A DNA stretch of 64,000 nucleotides from an uncultured Granulosicoccaceae bacterium (GTDB lineage: Bacteria > Pseudomonadota > Gammaproteobacteria > Granulosicoccales > Granulosicoccaceae). Made by a program: the position numbers and the translations under genes. This document shows positions 16,376 through 26,798 of this stretch, piece after piece. The notes under the pieces are model-generated. The model searched no databases. It was given only the letters and a program-made list of their open reading frames with translations, and was not told the DNA's origin. The stretch lies in NCBI GenBank assembly GCA_938006335.1, contig CALLMF010000044.1, positions 62,001 through 126,000 of the forward strand, read 5' to 3'. The stretch's first letter is position 1; every line of letters begins with the position of its first letter.

Positions 16376-17056
16376 TCAGCTACCGGGGTCCGACCCCGCG
16401 GCGTCGGCGGCGGCGGGCTGCTCGGCAGCGTCACCGACGTCTTCGGCTTCGTCGGTTTCCTCGACAACCGCGCGTGGCTTGTTGACGGCGGCCACGGAAC
16501 GGTCGCTGTCGTCGCCTACCTCGTTCAAGTCGAGAAGGCGTACACCTTCAGGCAGCTTGAGGTCTGACAGGTGGACCGAGTCCCCAACGTTCATCTCGGA
16601 CATGTCGACTTCGATGAATTCCGGGATGTTGCGTGGCAGACACGCGATGGCGACTTCGTTCTCGTTGTGCACGACAATGCCTCCCTCGTTCTTCACGCCT
16701 GGGCAGGTGTCTTCGCCGACGAAGTGCAGCTGTGCGGTCACTTGCAGTTCGGCACCGGCAACCACCCGCATGAAATCCAGATGCAGGATCTGTTGCTTGT
16801 AGGGGTGGCGATGAACGTCCCGCAACACGGTACGTACGGCCTCTCCCCCATCAACGCTGACCATCAGCAGCTGGCTGTAGAAGGCGTCGTTTTCGAGGTG
16901 CTTGGTGACCTCGTTGTGCTTGAGCTGAATGGGCTCTGGATCCTTGCTGTCTCCATACAGGATGGCTGGGACCAGATTGTCACGACGCAGGCGGCGGCTC
17001 GCACCCTTCCCGAATACCTTGCGTGACGTGGCGGCGACAGTGATGTCGTCGGACAT
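16376..17056 (-). CDS. rplY: Large ribosomal subunit protein bL25 (Ctc/TL5 form)
   Basis: A 226-residue protein in the long L25/Ctc form. The 5S-rRNA-binding domain (about 1-95) starts with ATSRKVFGKGASRRLRRDN and the TL5 beta domain follows (about 100-195, EFIEVDMSEMNVGDSVHL). An acidic, Ala-rich tail (about 195-226) is common in long forms. It binds 5S rRNA in the central protuberance. It lies downstream of prs on the same strand, with a short palindrome between. Confidence 0.95.
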   Translation of the reverse strand: MSDDITVAATSRKVFGKGASRRLRRDNLVPAILYGDSKDPEPIQLKHNEVTKHLENDAFYSQLLMVSVDGGEAVRTVLRDVHRHPYKQQILHLDFMRVVAGAELQVTAQLHFVGEDTCPGVKNEGGIVVHNENEVAIACLPRNIPEFIEVDMSEMNVGDSVHLSDLKLPEGVRLLDLNEVGDDSDRSVAAVNKPRAVVEETDEAEDVGDAAEQPAAADAAGSDPGS

Positions 17057-17153
17057 GTCTATTCTCCGGATTATGAGGTAGCGCCGGAATTGGCACTACG
17101 ACAAGGGGTACCCAGCGAGTAAGCGTCGGGTGACGCGCTATCCGGGACCCCGG

Positions 17154-17177
17154 GGCCTCAACGGTTACCGTTGGGCC
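17154..17177. repeat. Palindrome between prs and rplY
   Basis: GGCC (17154-17157) plus CAACGGT (17159-17165) face ACCGTTG (17167-17173) plus GGCC (17174-17177), with a one-base bulge and the centre T at 17166. In RNA this gives a GC-rich stem with a small loop. Without a T-run on either strand it is a candidate attenuator or regulator site rather than a proven terminator. Confidence 0.55.
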
Positions 17178-17246
17178 AGATTCTGCCCGCGACCAGGCAG
17201 AGCCGCCGAAGTCTAGCAGAATGAGGGCACACTTCGGGTACTCGGG

Positions 17247-18200
17247 TCAGTCCATGTAGACCGAACTCACCGATTCATCTTCGTGAATGCGGCGAATGGT
17301 CTCCCCGAGCAGATCGGCCACGGACAACTGACGGATTCTCGAGCAGGCGCGCGCTGCTTCAGACAGGGGAATGGTGTCGGTGACTACCAATTCATCGAGC
17401 TCGGAATTTTCGATATTGGTGATGGCGTTGCCGCTCAGAATAGGGTGCGTCGCGAGCGCGACCACCTTCGCGGCGCCTTCTGCCTTGAGCGCAGCCGCTG
17501 CGGCACACAGCGTGCCGGCAGTGTCGACCATGTCGTCGATGATGATGCAGGTCCGGCCCTCGACATCCCCGATGATGTGCATGACCTGGGCCTCGTTGGC
17601 CTTCGGCCGGCGCTTGTCGATGATGGCAAGATCGGCGTCATCGAGCTGCTTGGCCACGGCACGCGCCCGCACCACCCCGCCGACATCAGGCGAGACGACA
17701 ACGAGGTTCTGGTACTTGGCGCGCCAGATATCCAGTAGCAACAGCGGCGAACCGTAGACGTTGTCCACCGGAATATCGAAAAAGCCCTGGATCTGTTCGG
17801 CATGCACGTCTACGGTCAGCACACGATCCACACCTGCAACAGACAGCATGTTGGCCACAAGCTTGGCCGTGATGGGGACCCGTGCCGAGCGCACACGCCG
17901 GTCCTGACGAGCGTAGCCGTAGTACGGGATGACAGCGGTGATCCGATCTGCGGAGGCTCGCTTCAAGGCATCCACGGTGACCAACAGATCCATCAGATTG
18001 TCGTTGGTGGGGTAACACACCGGCTGCACGACAAACACGTCGCCGCCACGCACATTCTCCTGAATCTCGACGCTGGTCTCGCCGTCGCTGAAGCGGCTGA
18101 GCGCGAGCTTGCCGATAGGCTGATGGAGATAGGCCGCAATATTCTGCGTGAGTCGAGGGTTGGCGTTACCCCCGAAAATCATGAGTCGTCGGTCAGCCAT
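17247..18200 (-). CDS. prs: Ribose-phosphate pyrophosphokinase
   Basis: A 317-residue enzyme making PRPP from ribose-5-phosphate and ATP for purine, pyrimidine, His, Trp and NAD synthesis. Recognised by [11 protein letters not shown], the [14 protein letters not shown] region, [24 protein letters not shown] and the PRPP loop [11 protein letters not shown]. The ATG at 18200 gives the normal N-terminus (MADRRLM); a longer in-frame extension upstream is not family sequence. The tRNA-Gln gene lies directly upstream, as in many Gammaproteobacteria. Confidence 0.97.
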   Translation of the reverse strand: MADRRLMIFGGNANPRLTQNIAAYLHQPIGKLALSRFSDGETSVEIQENVRGGDVFVVQPVCYPTNDNLMDLLVTVDALKRASADRITAVIPYYGYARQDRRVRSARVPITAKLVANMLSVAGVDRVLTVDVHAEQIQGFFDIPVDNVYGSPLLLLDIWRAKYQNLVVVSPDVGGVVRARAVAKQLDDADLAIIDKRRPKANEAQVMHIIGDVEGRTCIIIDDMVDTAGTLCAAAAALKAEGAAKVVALATHPILSGNAITNIENSELDELVVTDTIPLSEAARACSRIRQLSVADLLGETIRRIHEDESVSSVYMD

Positions 18201-18292
18201 GCATAACGTCCGCTGCGACGGACAGGACGGCTGCGAGAGCTGACTTGCCCGCTGGCCTACGCGAATGCAAGCAGACCGGCGCTGGTAGAAGG

Positions 18293-18368
18293 TGGCTGGG
18301 CCGGTAGGATTCGAACCTACGCATGCCGGGATCAAAACCCGGTGCCTTAACCGCTTGGCTACGGCCCA
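18293..18368 (-). tRNA. tRNA-Gln (TTG)
   Basis: A 76-base tRNA on the minus strand: acceptor TGGGCC/GGCCCA, D-arm GTAGCCAAGCGGTTAAGGC, anticodon stem CCGGG/CCCGG with loop TTTTGAT (anticodon TTG), and T-arm GTAGGTTCGAATCCTAC. The 3' end GCCA is encoded. It sits in the conserved position between ispE and prs. A gatCAB operon occurs later in this window. Confidence 0.97.
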
Positions 18369-18447
18369 ATCGAGAACAACGTTCGCACACCCGTCGGGGG
18401 CATGCGGGACGAGTCCGAAGACTCACCCGTTACTGAGTACTGTAGTG

Positions 18448-19290
18448 CTAACCCGAGAAATCGTACAGCGGGGAAGCGTTTCTGCCTTTGACAACATAGC
18501 CGACCATGTTGTCGGGCAATTTGTCTGCCAACTCCTGCGCACGCGCCTCTGACTCGAAGGCGGCGAACACGCAAGCGCCGGTACCACTCATTTTCGCGGG
18601 ACTGGCGCGGTAGTTGCGCCTGAGCCAATCAAGCGCCTCCCCGACCTGCGGGTAGCGAGTGACCACAACGGGCTCGAAGACGTTACGGCTGCGCCCGTCC
18701 ATGAAGTCGCGGATTGTGATCGGACTGTTGTTGCGTGTCAATTCCGGGGCGTTGAACAACGCTTGCGTCGACACCTGAACGTTCGGGTTGACGACCAGGT
18801 ACCAGGGCTCGGACGGAGCGACCGGTGTGAGCTTGTCGCCGATGCCCTCTGCCCAGCTGGCCTGACCGTAGACAAATACGGGTACGTCCGCGCTGACGGT
18901 AACGCCGATTTCGGCCAGCTCCTTGATGCTGAGCCCGAGGCGCCAGAACTCGTTCAGCGCGACCAGGGTCGTTGCCGCATCCGAACTGCCGCCTCCCAGG
19001 CCTCCGCCAGTCGGGATGTGCTTGGTGAGCTTGATATCCGTGCCGGCGCGGGTGCCAGAGTGCTGCTGTAGCGCCCGCGCAGCTCTCACGACAAGATTTT
19101 GCTCCGGAGGAACTTCATCGAAATCGCTGTCAAGATGGATTTCGTTGTCTTCGCGCACGGAAAACTGCAGCACATCGTTGAGTTCGATGAACTGGTACAC
19201 CGTCTGCAACGTGTGATAGCCGTCATTGCGGCGACCCGTCACGTGCAAAAACAGATTTATCTTGGCCGGAGCCAACCAATTGGTGGTCAA
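18448..19290 (-). CDS. ispE: 4-diphosphocytidyl-2-C-methyl-D-erythritol kinase
   Basis: A 280-residue GHMP kinase of the methylerythritol isoprenoid pathway. Motif 1 is LAPAKINLFLHVTGRRNDGYH, split by a catalytic-region Lys; the ATP-binding loop is PTGGGLGGGSSDAATTL and motif 3 is MSGTGACVFAAF. Full length. It is followed on the same strand by tRNA-Gln and prs and lies downstream of lolB, the standard gammaproteobacterial order. Confidence 0.96.
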   Translation of the reverse strand: MTTNWLAPAKINLFLHVTGRRNDGYHTLQTVYQFIELNDVLQFSVREDNEIHLDSDFDEVPPEQNLVVRAARALQQHSGTRAGTDIKLTKHIPTGGGLGGGSSDAATTLVALNEFWRLGLSIKELAEIGVTVSADVPVFVYGQASWAEGIGDKLTPVAPSEPWYLVVNPNVQVSTQALFNAPELTRNNSPITIRDFMDGRSRNVFEPVVVTRYPQVGEALDWLRRNYRASPAKMSGTGACVFAAFESEARAQELADKLPDNMVGYVVKGRNASPLYDFSG

Positions 19291-19446
19291 CGTGGTCTCA
19301 CGCCTCTGGATTACTTCTCGAGCGAGCCGGCAAGTGTAACGCGCACAAGCCTGATAGCCAAATACTCCGTCGCCCCGGAACGATGCTTAACAGTTGTTCC
19401 GCCGTAACGCGAGTGAGCTGAGCCGCCACTGTCGCGACCAGCACCG

Positions 19447-20166
19447 TCAGCGACCAGGGATCGACAGCCGGCTGTTTCCGGTCTCTTCAACCGCAGATTC
19501 AGCTTGCGCGGACGTTGCCGATTCACCAGCACCCAAGGGATCAAGATCCCAATCGGACAGGGCCAGGCGAATGGTGCCGCCCTGACTGGTCGCCGTGAGC
19601 AGTGCGGGCAATTCCAGACCATCGACGGTCGCATACCGCAGCAATGACGCACGCCAGCGTCTCCCGCTGTCGTCCCTCCAGCGAAGCGACTCGATTCGCC
19701 CCCCCTCGTCGCGCACTACCAGGGAGGAGTTTTCGCCAGGCAGACCTCGGATCCACTGGCTGATGGCATCGATCGGGACCGCAGCGTCCAGACCGAGGAC
19801 CCCAGCCAACAGCAGGCCGCCATCACGCCCGGTCACCGGCTCGCGACTCCCTCGCTCGATGCGTGCCTCGCCCGCCTCTTCGACCAGCCTCATACGGCCG
19901 ATACCAAGTGGCGCCGTGACGAGCACATCGCGCGTATCGCCGTCCTCCTGCCAGACCACCTTGGCCGTGAAGTTCTGCGTGTCATCCCAGAAGCCGAGTC
20001 CCCCGGACACCTTGAACGCGTCGAGTCTATCCAGCCGCGCCTGCTGCGCTGCCTGCTCCGCTGGCGTGGACGCCTGTTCTTCTGGCACGGCGCAGGCCTG
20101 AATGACGGCCAGACACAGGATGGCAGTGCCCGCCAGTCGCGCGCGTTTGTTCACGTCAGGCCACAT
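19447..20166 (-). CDS. lolB: Outer-membrane lipoprotein receptor LolB
   Basis: Lipoprotein of about 239 residues that receives lipoproteins from LolA and inserts them into the outer membrane. A lipobox lies in the signal peptide (LAVIQACAVPEE). The LolB fold follows, with WQEDGDTRDVLVTAPLGIG, the long GLPGENSSLVV loop and a C-terminal beta segment (GGTIRLALSDWDL). The C-terminus has an Ala/Ser-rich extension. A GTG at 20172 overlapping the TPR gene's stop is an alternative start. Sequence similarity in the family is low, so synteny with ispE and the TPR lipoprotein carries weight. Confidence 0.85.
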   Translation of the reverse strand: MWPDVNKRARLAGTAILCLAVIQACAVPEEQASTPAEQAAQQARLDRLDAFKVSGGLGFWDDTQNFTAKVVWQEDGDTRDVLVTAPLGIGRMRLVEEAGEARIERGSREPVTGRDGGLLLAGVLGLDAAVPIDAISQWIRGLPGENSSLVVRDEGGRIESLRWRDDSGRRWRASLLRYATVDGLELPALLTATSQGGTIRLALSDWDLDPLGAGESATSAQAESAVEETGNSRLSIPGR

Positions 20167-20168
20167 CG

Positions 20169-21947
20169 TCACTGCGCCAGCTCGTCAAGGATGCCCTCCA
20201 GGCGAGTGTCATCGGGCGCTTGCTCAAGAGCGATGGCGTGCACCTCACGGGCTTTTTCCTCCTGCCCATCGCGCCACAACACCTCGATCAGGTGCGCGGC
20301 AATTTCCGGATCCGGGAGACGCTCCCAGGCTTTCTCGAGCATCGCGATCGACTCTTCGAAACGGCCTTGCCGGAAGCGCAGCCATCCGACACTGTCGGCA
20401 ATCGCCGCGTCGTCCGGCCTCAGTTGATGCGCTTTTTCTATGTACTCAGCGGCATCATCGAGTCGCGTGTTGGCATCCGCAAGGTAGTACCCCAGCGCGT
20501 TCAAGGCGTGCGCATTGTCAGGCTCCAGCTCTATCAGTCGCTCGAGGTCCTGCTCCAGCACATTGCCATCCCCTGCCGCATCGGCAACGAGCGCTCGTGT
20601 GTACAGAAGTGATCCGTTGTCGGGAAATTCCTCGAGGCCCGCAGTCAGCACATCCACAGCAGTCTTCGGCAATCCGGCCTGCTGCACGATGCGCGCTTCA
20701 GCGGCGATGAGCTGCGGCTTGATGGTGACATCAGGCACGTTGGCACGCAGCGTTTGAAGTCGCTCACGCGCGGTTTCAAGGTCTCCGTTTGCCCCGCGAA
20801 GTTCCGCGGCTCGCACTTGCGATGTCACATAGAGCTCACCAGGCGGCACCGCTTCGTAACGGTCAATGGCCGCACCCACATCGTCGCGCTGGTCGCTGAT
20901 CCGCGCCAGCTGAAAACGCGCCTGTTCAACGTACTCGTTGCGTTGGGACAAGGCCTCGAAGCTACGCTCGGCCGTATCGAGCTCGTCGATGCTCATCGCG
21001 AGTTGAGCGACGCTGAGCAGCATCTCTGGAGAGGCATCATCACCCTGCTCCGCCATGCCGTCGCCAATACGAACTATTGCCTCACGCGCCTCGTCCAGGC
21101 GTCCTGCCTGAACCAGTAGCTGGGCTTCACCCAGTTCCAGACGTTCGTCTCCGGGAGTGACTTCCTGCGCCTCCGACAGCGTCTCCAACGCCGCATCGAT
21201 ATCACCGGCGTTCGCCTCACGCTGCGCGCGCAGCAGTCGCGCAGCCGGATTGCCCGGGGCGATCTCGAGCACACGGTCTACTGCCGAGTCTGCGGTTGCC
21301 TGATCGCGGTTCATCAGGGCAAGCTGCGCGAGCATCAGCTGTGCATCCGCGCTATCAGGAGTCCGTTCAGCCATGACACGCGCCACGGCAAGTGCGCTTG
21401 CGGGGTCCGGATCCACTTGCAGCACAGCGCCCACCTCGTCCCAGGCTTCGGATGAGCCGCCTTTACGTTCGATACTCGCGAGGAAGCTGGCCGCAGCATC
21501 ATCAGCACGCCCTTGTCGCAGCTGCACCTGGGCGAGCAACTCCATCGCATCCGGAGAGTCCGGTTGCAGCGATACCCAGTGCGCAATGGCCGACTCGGCC
21601 TCAGGCCACGCACGCGAGTAGATCGCGAGCCGCGCGGCGCGTTCGGCCACTCGCACATCGGAAGTCAACGGGTACGCACGCAGATAACCGGCGAGTGCCT
21701 CCTCGATCTGACCGCGCCGACCAGCGAGCTCGGCGAGCAGGATTTCCGACATGAGGCGCGAGTCCGTGCTGGAGCCTGCACCACGAATGGCAGCCGCATC
21801 GACGCTGATCGAATCTTGCGCCTGAGCCGGCCGCGAGGCCATTGGCACCGCGGTGCAGCCAATCAGAATCGCGGACAAGCTGATGGGTAACCATCTGATT
21901 AACGCCGCGAGTCCGTGGGGCGCGGTGTCCTGCATGATGTGTCGCAT
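20169..21947 (-). CDS. TPR-repeat outer-membrane lipoprotein
   Basis: A 592-residue lipoprotein (signal peptide ending in LIGC, lipid Cys 31) with tetratricopeptide repeats over nearly the whole length (about 75-590), such as GRRGQIEEALAGYLRAYP, LRQGRADDAAASFLAS and ALNALGYYLADANTRLDDA. Proteins of this type lie upstream of lolB in many Gammaproteobacteria and are thought to act as envelope scaffolds. The start ATG 21947 gives the normal signal peptide; the gene diverges from hemA with 84 bases between the starts. Confidence 0.88.
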   Translation of the reverse strand: MRHIMQDTAPHGLAALIRWLPISLSAILIGCTAVPMASRPAQAQDSISVDAAAIRGAGSSTDSRLMSEILLAELAGRRGQIEEALAGYLRAYPLTSDVRVAERAARLAIYSRAWPEAESAIAHWVSLQPDSPDAMELLAQVQLRQGRADDAAASFLASIERKGGSSEAWDEVGAVLQVDPDPASALAVARVMAERTPDSADAQLMLAQLALMNRDQATADSAVDRVLEIAPGNPAARLLRAQREANAGDIDAALETLSEAQEVTPGDERLELGEAQLLVQAGRLDEAREAIVRIGDGMAEQGDDASPEMLLSVAQLAMSIDELDTAERSFEALSQRNEYVEQARFQLARISDQRDDVGAAIDRYEAVPPGELYVTSQVRAAELRGANGDLETARERLQTLRANVPDVTIKPQLIAAEARIVQQAGLPKTAVDVLTAGLEEFPDNGSLLYTRALVADAAGDGNVLEQDLERLIELEPDNAHALNALGYYLADANTRLDDAAEYIEKAHQLRPDDAAIADSVGWLRFRQGRFEESIAMLEKAWERLPDPEIAAHLIEVLWRDGQEEKAREVHAIALEQAPDDTRLEGILDELAQ

Positions 21948-22031
21948 GTGAGGAGTGTATCGCCTGTGGCGCTGCCTGCTACCGTAATCCCGGCCACCGC
22001 ACGCGAGTGCCTTTGGTATCCTCACTGGCGT

Positions 22032-23306
22032 ATGACACTGATCGCGCTAGGACTGAATCACCATACCGCGCCGGTCGACGTGCGCGAACGCGCGGCTATT
22101 GCCGACGATCAGTTGGACCAGGCGCTTCGCGAGTTACAAGGTGTAGAGGTCGTCAAGGAAGCCGCCATCGTCTCCACATGCAACCGCACGGAGATCTACT
22201 GCGGAGTGAAAAGCCCCGATCCCGCTGCTCTCCAGGCCTGGATGAGCGATTGGACAGGCCTGGGGGATAGCGCCGCCGCGCCTTACCTCTTTCACCACGC
22301 CGACCTGAACGCCGTCACACACCTGATGCGAGTGGCAAGCGGCCTGGATTCCCTGGTGTTGGGAGAACCCCAGATCCTCGGACAAATCAAGCGCGCATAT
22401 CGCGAGGCCGCCACCGCCGGCACGCTGGGCTCCGAATTATCGCCGTTGTTCCAGACCGTCTTCTCGGTCGCCAAACAGGTGCGTACCGAAACCGCGATCG
22501 GGGCCAATCCCGTGTCAGTGGCATTCGCCGCAGTGAGCCTGGCCCGGCAGATATTTGCCGACTTCTCACGCCATACGGCGTTGTTGATCGGCGCCGGAGA
22601 AACCGTACAGCTTGCCGCTCGGCATCTTCGCAGCGCAGGCATCGGGCATCTGCTGATCGCGAATCGCACAGTGGAGCGAGCCTCGGAACTGACCGCTGAA
22701 GTCGGTGGTGAAGCGATCGCTCTCGGCGACATCCCCGAGCGCCTGCACGAGGCTGATCTTGTCATCAGCTCGACTGCAGCGCCGTTACCGATTCTTGGAA
22801 AAGGGACGGTCAACCGGGCGCTCAAACGACGCAAGCAACGCACCATGCTGTTCGTCGATATTGCGGTACCGCGTGATATCGAGCCAGAGGTCGGGGAGCT
22901 TGACCCCGTGTTTCTATACACCGTGGACGATCTCTCCAGTGTTATCGAGGAGAACCGTCAGTCGCGAGAGGCAGCCGCCACCGAAGCAGAGGAAATCGTG
23001 CGCCATCAGGCCGCGCGCTTCATGCAGCGCTTGCAGTCTCTTGGCGCGACCGATCTGATCCGGGAGTATCGCGACTCGGTTGACGCGGAACGGCTGAAGA
23101 TGCTCGCCAAGGCACGCAAGCAACTACACGCGGGCCAGGATGCAGAGCGCGTGCTGGAGCAACTCGCCCATGGACTTGCCAACAAGCTCATGCATGGACC
23201 GACGAGTCAGCTACGCGATGCTGCAGAAAAAGGTGACACCGACACCCTGACCAAAGCGCGGCGTATCCTTGGCCTGACTCCACGAGGCAGCGCACACCTT
23301 AAATGA
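22032..23306 (+). CDS. hemA: Glutamyl-tRNA reductase
   Basis: A 424-residue enzyme making glutamate-1-semialdehyde, the first committed step of heme synthesis by the C5 route. The N-terminal catalytic domain has [16 protein letters not shown] and the nucleophile Cys50 in STCNRTEIY; the NADPH domain contains [15 protein letters not shown]-terminal dimerisation helix completes it. The stop overlaps prfA (ATGA). The long extension upstream of ATG 22032 is not family sequence. Confidence 0.97.
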   Translation: MTLIALGLNHHTAPVDVRERAAIADDQLDQALRELQGVEVVKEAAIVSTCNRTEIYCGVKSPDPAALQAWMSDWTGLGDSAAAPYLFHHADLNAVTHLMRVASGLDSLVLGEPQILGQIKRAYREAATAGTLGSELSPLFQTVFSVAKQVRTETAIGANPVSVAFAAVSLARQIFADFSRHTALLIGAGETVQLAARHLRSAGIGHLLIANRTVERASELTAEVGGEAIALGDIPERLHEADLVISSTAAPLPILGKGTVNRALKRRKQRTMLFVDIAVPRDIEPEVGELDPVFLYTVDDLSSVIEENRQSREAAATEAEEIVRHQAARFMQRLQSLGATDLIREYRDSVDAERLKMLAKARKQLHAGQDAERVLEQLAHGLANKLMHGPTSQLRDAAEKGDTDTLTKARRILGLTPRGSAHLK

Positions 23307-24385
23307 AGGATTCGATCCGCACCCGGCTCGAGATCGCCCGTGAACGCTTCGAGGAAGTCGGTGCCCTGCTCAGTGACCCGGACACGATAGCCGACCAGGA
23401 CAAGTTCCGGCAGCTTTCCAGGGAATATGCAAGCCTGGAACCGATCAGTGCAGCCTTCGGCGCCTGGGAGACCACATTCGACAATCTGGAGTCCGCACGT
23501 GAACTCGCAACGGACGACGATCCCGAGATGCGTGAGCTCGGCGCCGAAGAGCTCCCCGGGCTCGAGTCCAGGCTCGAAAAACTCGAAGACGAACTGAGCG
23601 TCTTGCTGCTGCCTCGCGACCCCAACGACGAACGGGATGTGTTCCTCGAGATTCGCGCAGGCACCGGCGGTGATGAAGCGGCACTTTTTGCAGGCGACCT
23701 GCTACGAATGTACTTGCGATACGCCGAGCGTGTCGGATGGCGCAGCGAAATGATCAGTGAGCGCGCCGGCGAACACGGCGGATACCGTGAAGTGGTGTGT
23801 CGACTGTCCGGCGAGCGGGTGTACTCCCGCTTGAAGTTCGAGTCCGGCGCGCACCGTGTGCAGCGCGTGCCGGAAACCGAGTCACAGGGCCGCGTACACA
23901 CCTCGGCAGCCACCGTCGCCATTCTGCCGGAAGTCGATGCCGTTGAAGGCATTGAAGTCGCGGCGTCCGACTTGCGAATAGACACCTTCCGCGCGTCCGG
24001 AGCGGGTGGCCAGCACGTCAACAAGACCGACTCGGCGATTCGGCTGACCCACTTGCCCACTGGGCTCGTCGTCGAGTGTCAGGACGAGCGCTCTCAGCAC
24101 AAGAACCGCGCCAGAGCGATGTCGCTATTGCAAGCCCGACTCCTCGATGCCGAACAGGGGCGCCAGGCCAGTGAGCGCTCGGAATCACGCCGCCTGCAGG
24201 TAGGCAGCGGCGATCGCTCGGAACGTATCCGCACCTACAACTTTCCGCAGGGAAGACTGACTGATCACCGTATCACCCTCACGCTCTACAAGCTGGACGA
24301 CATCATGACCGGCGCACTCGATGAAGTCATCGACCCGTTGATCGCTGAGCATCAGGCCGAGCAACTGGCCGCCTTTGACGCGTGA
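23303..24385 (+). CDS. prfA: Peptide chain release factor 1
   Basis: A 360-residue RF1 that terminates at UAA/UAG. The catalytic GGQ is at residues 235-237 ([10 protein letters not shown]), with the [18 protein letters not shown] region ahead of it. Overlaps both neighbours by 4 bases; prmC, which methylates the GGQ Gln, is the next gene, as in many bacteria. Confidence 0.98.
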   Translation: MKDSIRTRLEIARERFEEVGALLSDPDTIADQDKFRQLSREYASLEPISAAFGAWETTFDNLESARELATDDDPEMRELGAEELPGLESRLEKLEDELSVLLLPRDPNDERDVFLEIRAGTGGDEAALFAGDLLRMYLRYAERVGWRSEMISERAGEHGGYREVVCRLSGERVYSRLKFESGAHRVQRVPETESQGRVHTSAATVAILPEVDAVEGIEVAASDLRIDTFRASGAGGQHVNKTDSAIRLTHLPTGLVVECQDERSQHKNRARAMSLLQARLLDAEQGRQASERSESRRLQVGSGDRSERIRTYNFPQGRLTDHRITLTLYKLDDIMTGALDEVIDPLIAEHQAEQLAAFDA

Positions 24386-25254
24386 GCATTGCCGCGTGGC
24401 GGCAGCAGGCGACTGCCCGATTGTCAGATGCACTCGGTATCGATGCGATCAGCTGCCGGCTCGAAGCTGACATCCTGTTGGGCCATGTGTTGGGCTGTTC
24501 GAGAAGCTGGTTGTTTGCCCACGCCGATGACCCACTGGAGGCCGCAACGCTCGACACGCTCGACACGCTGATCAGGCGTCGCGAAGCAGGAGAGCCAATC
24601 GCCTATCTCACCGGCATCCGCGAGTTCCGTTCGCGCGAGTATCAGGTGAGCGACGCGGTACTGGTGCCGCGTGACGATACCGAGGTGCTGGTCGAGGCGA
24701 CTCTCGCCTGCGTGCACTCACATCTGCAATCCCAAGCGTCTTGCCGCGCGTCTTGCCGAGTGCTTGAAGTGGGTACCGGCAGTGGCATCGTCGCCACCAG
24801 TCTGGCCCTCGAGACAGCCAGAGACCCGGTTTTTATCACCGCCACCGACATCGATGCCGCCGCCCTCGATATCGCCATCGACAACGCAGGCCGGCTCGGT
24901 GCCAGGGTGCAGTTCGCGCAGGCCGATTGGCTCTCGGCCATTGGCACCGGCAGCGTCGATATCATCTGCAGCAACCCGCCGTATATCGCAGCTCGAGATC
25001 CTCACCTCGAGGCCCTGCATCGCGAACCCACACACGCATTGGTCTCAGGGGGCGATGGCCTTGATGCGATTCGTACGCTGATAGACACGGGGCTCAATGC
25101 GCTTGCCGAGGATGGGTACCTGCTGCTCGAACATGGCCACGATCAACAACCGGCCGTCGTGCAGTTGTTCGCAGACGCAGGCTACATTGACATCACGCAC
25201 CACCGTGATCTTGCCGGACACGTACGCGTGAGCTGCGCACGTATGCGACGATAA
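24382..25254 (+). CDS. prmC: Release-factor glutamine N5-methyltransferase
   Basis: A 290-residue SAM-dependent enzyme that methylates the Gln of the GGQ motif in release factors. An N-terminal helical domain contains [15 protein letters not shown]; the SAM site is [11 protein letters not shown] and the catalytic NPPY is in [15 protein letters not shown]. Starts with GTG overlapping the prfA stop. Its substrate is the product of the preceding gene. Confidence 0.97.
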   Translation: MSIAAWRQQATARLSDALGIDAISCRLEADILLGHVLGCSRSWLFAHADDPLEAATLDTLDTLIRRREAGEPIAYLTGIREFRSREYQVSDAVLVPRDDTEVLVEATLACVHSHLQSQASCRASCRVLEVGTGSGIVATSLALETARDPVFITATDIDAAALDIAIDNAGRLGARVQFAQADWLSAIGTGSVDIICSNPPYIAARDPHLEALHREPTHALVSGGDGLDAIRTLIDTGLNALAEDGYLLLEHGHDQQPAVVQLFADAGYIDITHHRDLAGHVRVSCARMRR

Positions 25255-25258
25255 GCCC

Positions 25259-26782
25259 ATGAGCGACACCACGGCTGCCACAACCCTCGACCGAACCGAC
25301 AGCTGGGCTGCCATCGATCTTGGCTCCAACAGCTTTCACATGATCGTTGCCGAACAGGACGGCAGCTCCATTCGCAAGATTGACTCTCTGCGCGAGGCCG
25401 TAAGGCTTGGCGCGGGTCTCGACAAACGCAAGCGGCTACTGCCGGATACCGAAGCACGCGCGCTGGACGCTATTGCCCGCTTCGCCGAACGCCTGACCGC
25501 CGTCCCGGTGGACCACATCCGCATGGTCGGCACGAATACCTTGCGTCGTGCGCGAGGCGCTGATCGATTCATGCGCCTCGCGGCAAGCCACATCGGACGA
25601 CCCGTGGAGATCGTGTCTGGTCGAGAGGAAGCGCGCCTGATCTGGTCAGCGGTGGCGCATACCCTGCCCGAAAGTGACAAACGCAGGCTGGTGATCGATA
25701 TCGGCGGGGGGAGCACCGAGCTGGTGGTGGGCCGGGGCTACGATCCGTTATTGATGGAAAGCGTCCACCTCGGCTGTGTGAGCATGACCCAGCGCGAGTT
25801 CTCCCGTGATCGGATCAAGTGGTCGATGATGAAGTCGGCCATCACCGATGCGCGTCTGGAGCTTCGTCCATTGCAGAAAGCCTATCGCGACCTCGGATGG
25901 CAGGACGTGGTCGGGTGTTCCGGCACGATCAAGGCCGCAGCGAGAATGCTTGCCGAGACTGGCTCGACCGATGGCGTGATTCAACGTGAGGCCCTGCACG
26001 AGTTGCTTGGCAAGATCGCCGAGAGTGGCTCGGTGGCCGCATTGGGGTTCGAGAGCATCAGTCAAGCACGCAGTGACGTTGTGGCCGGTGGGCTCGCGAT
26101 CCTGTACGCCATCATGAAGACTTTGGACATCGAGCAGCTCGAGAGCTGCAAGGCTGCCCTTCGCGAGGGCCTGATCTTCGACATGATCGGCGCAGAGCGA
26201 CACGTCGACATCAGAACCCAGACCATGAACAATCTGGAGTTGCGCTACACCGTGGACGCGAATCAGGCCGCTCGGGTAGAACGCACGGCCCGCATTCTGT
26301 TCGAGCGCGTCGCTGAGCAATGGTCGCTGCACCCCAGGACCGATCTGGAACTGTTGGTCAACGCTGCGCGCTTGCACGAACTCGGGATGGGTGTCGCGCA
26401 CACGCAATACCACAAGCACGGGGCCTACATCATCGAGCACTCCGATCTGCTCGGCTTCACCATTGGAGAGCAGAACGCACTGGCGTTGCTCGTGCGCTGG
26501 CATCGACGCAAGATCGATTTTGAAGCGTTTGATGGTCTGCCAGATGTCGACCGCGAACGCTTGTTGAAACTGCTTGGACTCTTGCGCCTCGCAGCCCTGT
26601 TGCACCGAGGTCGTCACGATGAACCGCTCGATGACCTCGATCTCAAGGTCAACGACGGGCGTATCACCGTTGTCGCCACCCAACAGTGGCTCGAAGATCA
26701 TCCACTGACTGCTGCAGAACTTGCCGCCGAGGCCGAGCGTCTGTTACATGTGAACATCCGTCTGAAGATCGACAAGACCTGA
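25259..26782 (+). CDS. ppx: Exopolyphosphatase / guanosine pentaphosphatase family
   Basis: A 507-residue Ppx/GppA-type phosphatase. The ASKHA phosphate-binding motifs are AIDLGSNSFHMIVAEQ and VIDIGGGSTELVVG; a C-terminal HD-like domain (about 330-500) gives the long Ppx form. It removes terminal phosphate from polyphosphate. It starts 4 bases after prmC and converges on ppk1 with a 16-base gap, so synthesis and breakdown genes lie tail to tail. Ppx and GppA cannot be separated strictly by sequence, but the length and ppk1 next door favour Ppx. Confidence 0.93.
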   Translation: MSDTTAATTLDRTDSWAAIDLGSNSFHMIVAEQDGSSIRKIDSLREAVRLGAGLDKRKRLLPDTEARALDAIARFAERLTAVPVDHIRMVGTNTLRRARGADRFMRLAASHIGRPVEIVSGREEARLIWSAVAHTLPESDKRRLVIDIGGGSTELVVGRGYDPLLMESVHLGCVSMTQREFSRDRIKWSMMKSAITDARLELRPLQKAYRDLGWQDVVGCSGTIKAAARMLAETGSTDGVIQREALHELLGKIAESGSVAALGFESISQARSDVVAGGLAILYAIMKTLDIEQLESCKAALREGLIFDMIGAERHVDIRTQTMNNLELRYTVDANQAARVERTARILFERVAEQWSLHPRTDLELLVNAARLHELGMGVAHTQYHKHGAYIIEHSDLLGFTIGEQNALALLVRWHRRKIDFEAFDGLPDVDRERLLKLLGLLRLAALLHRGRHDEPLDDLDLKVNDGRITVVATQQWLEDHPLTAAELAAEAERLLHVNIRLKIDKT

Positions 26783-26798
26783 CAGCCCGGCTGCCGGA

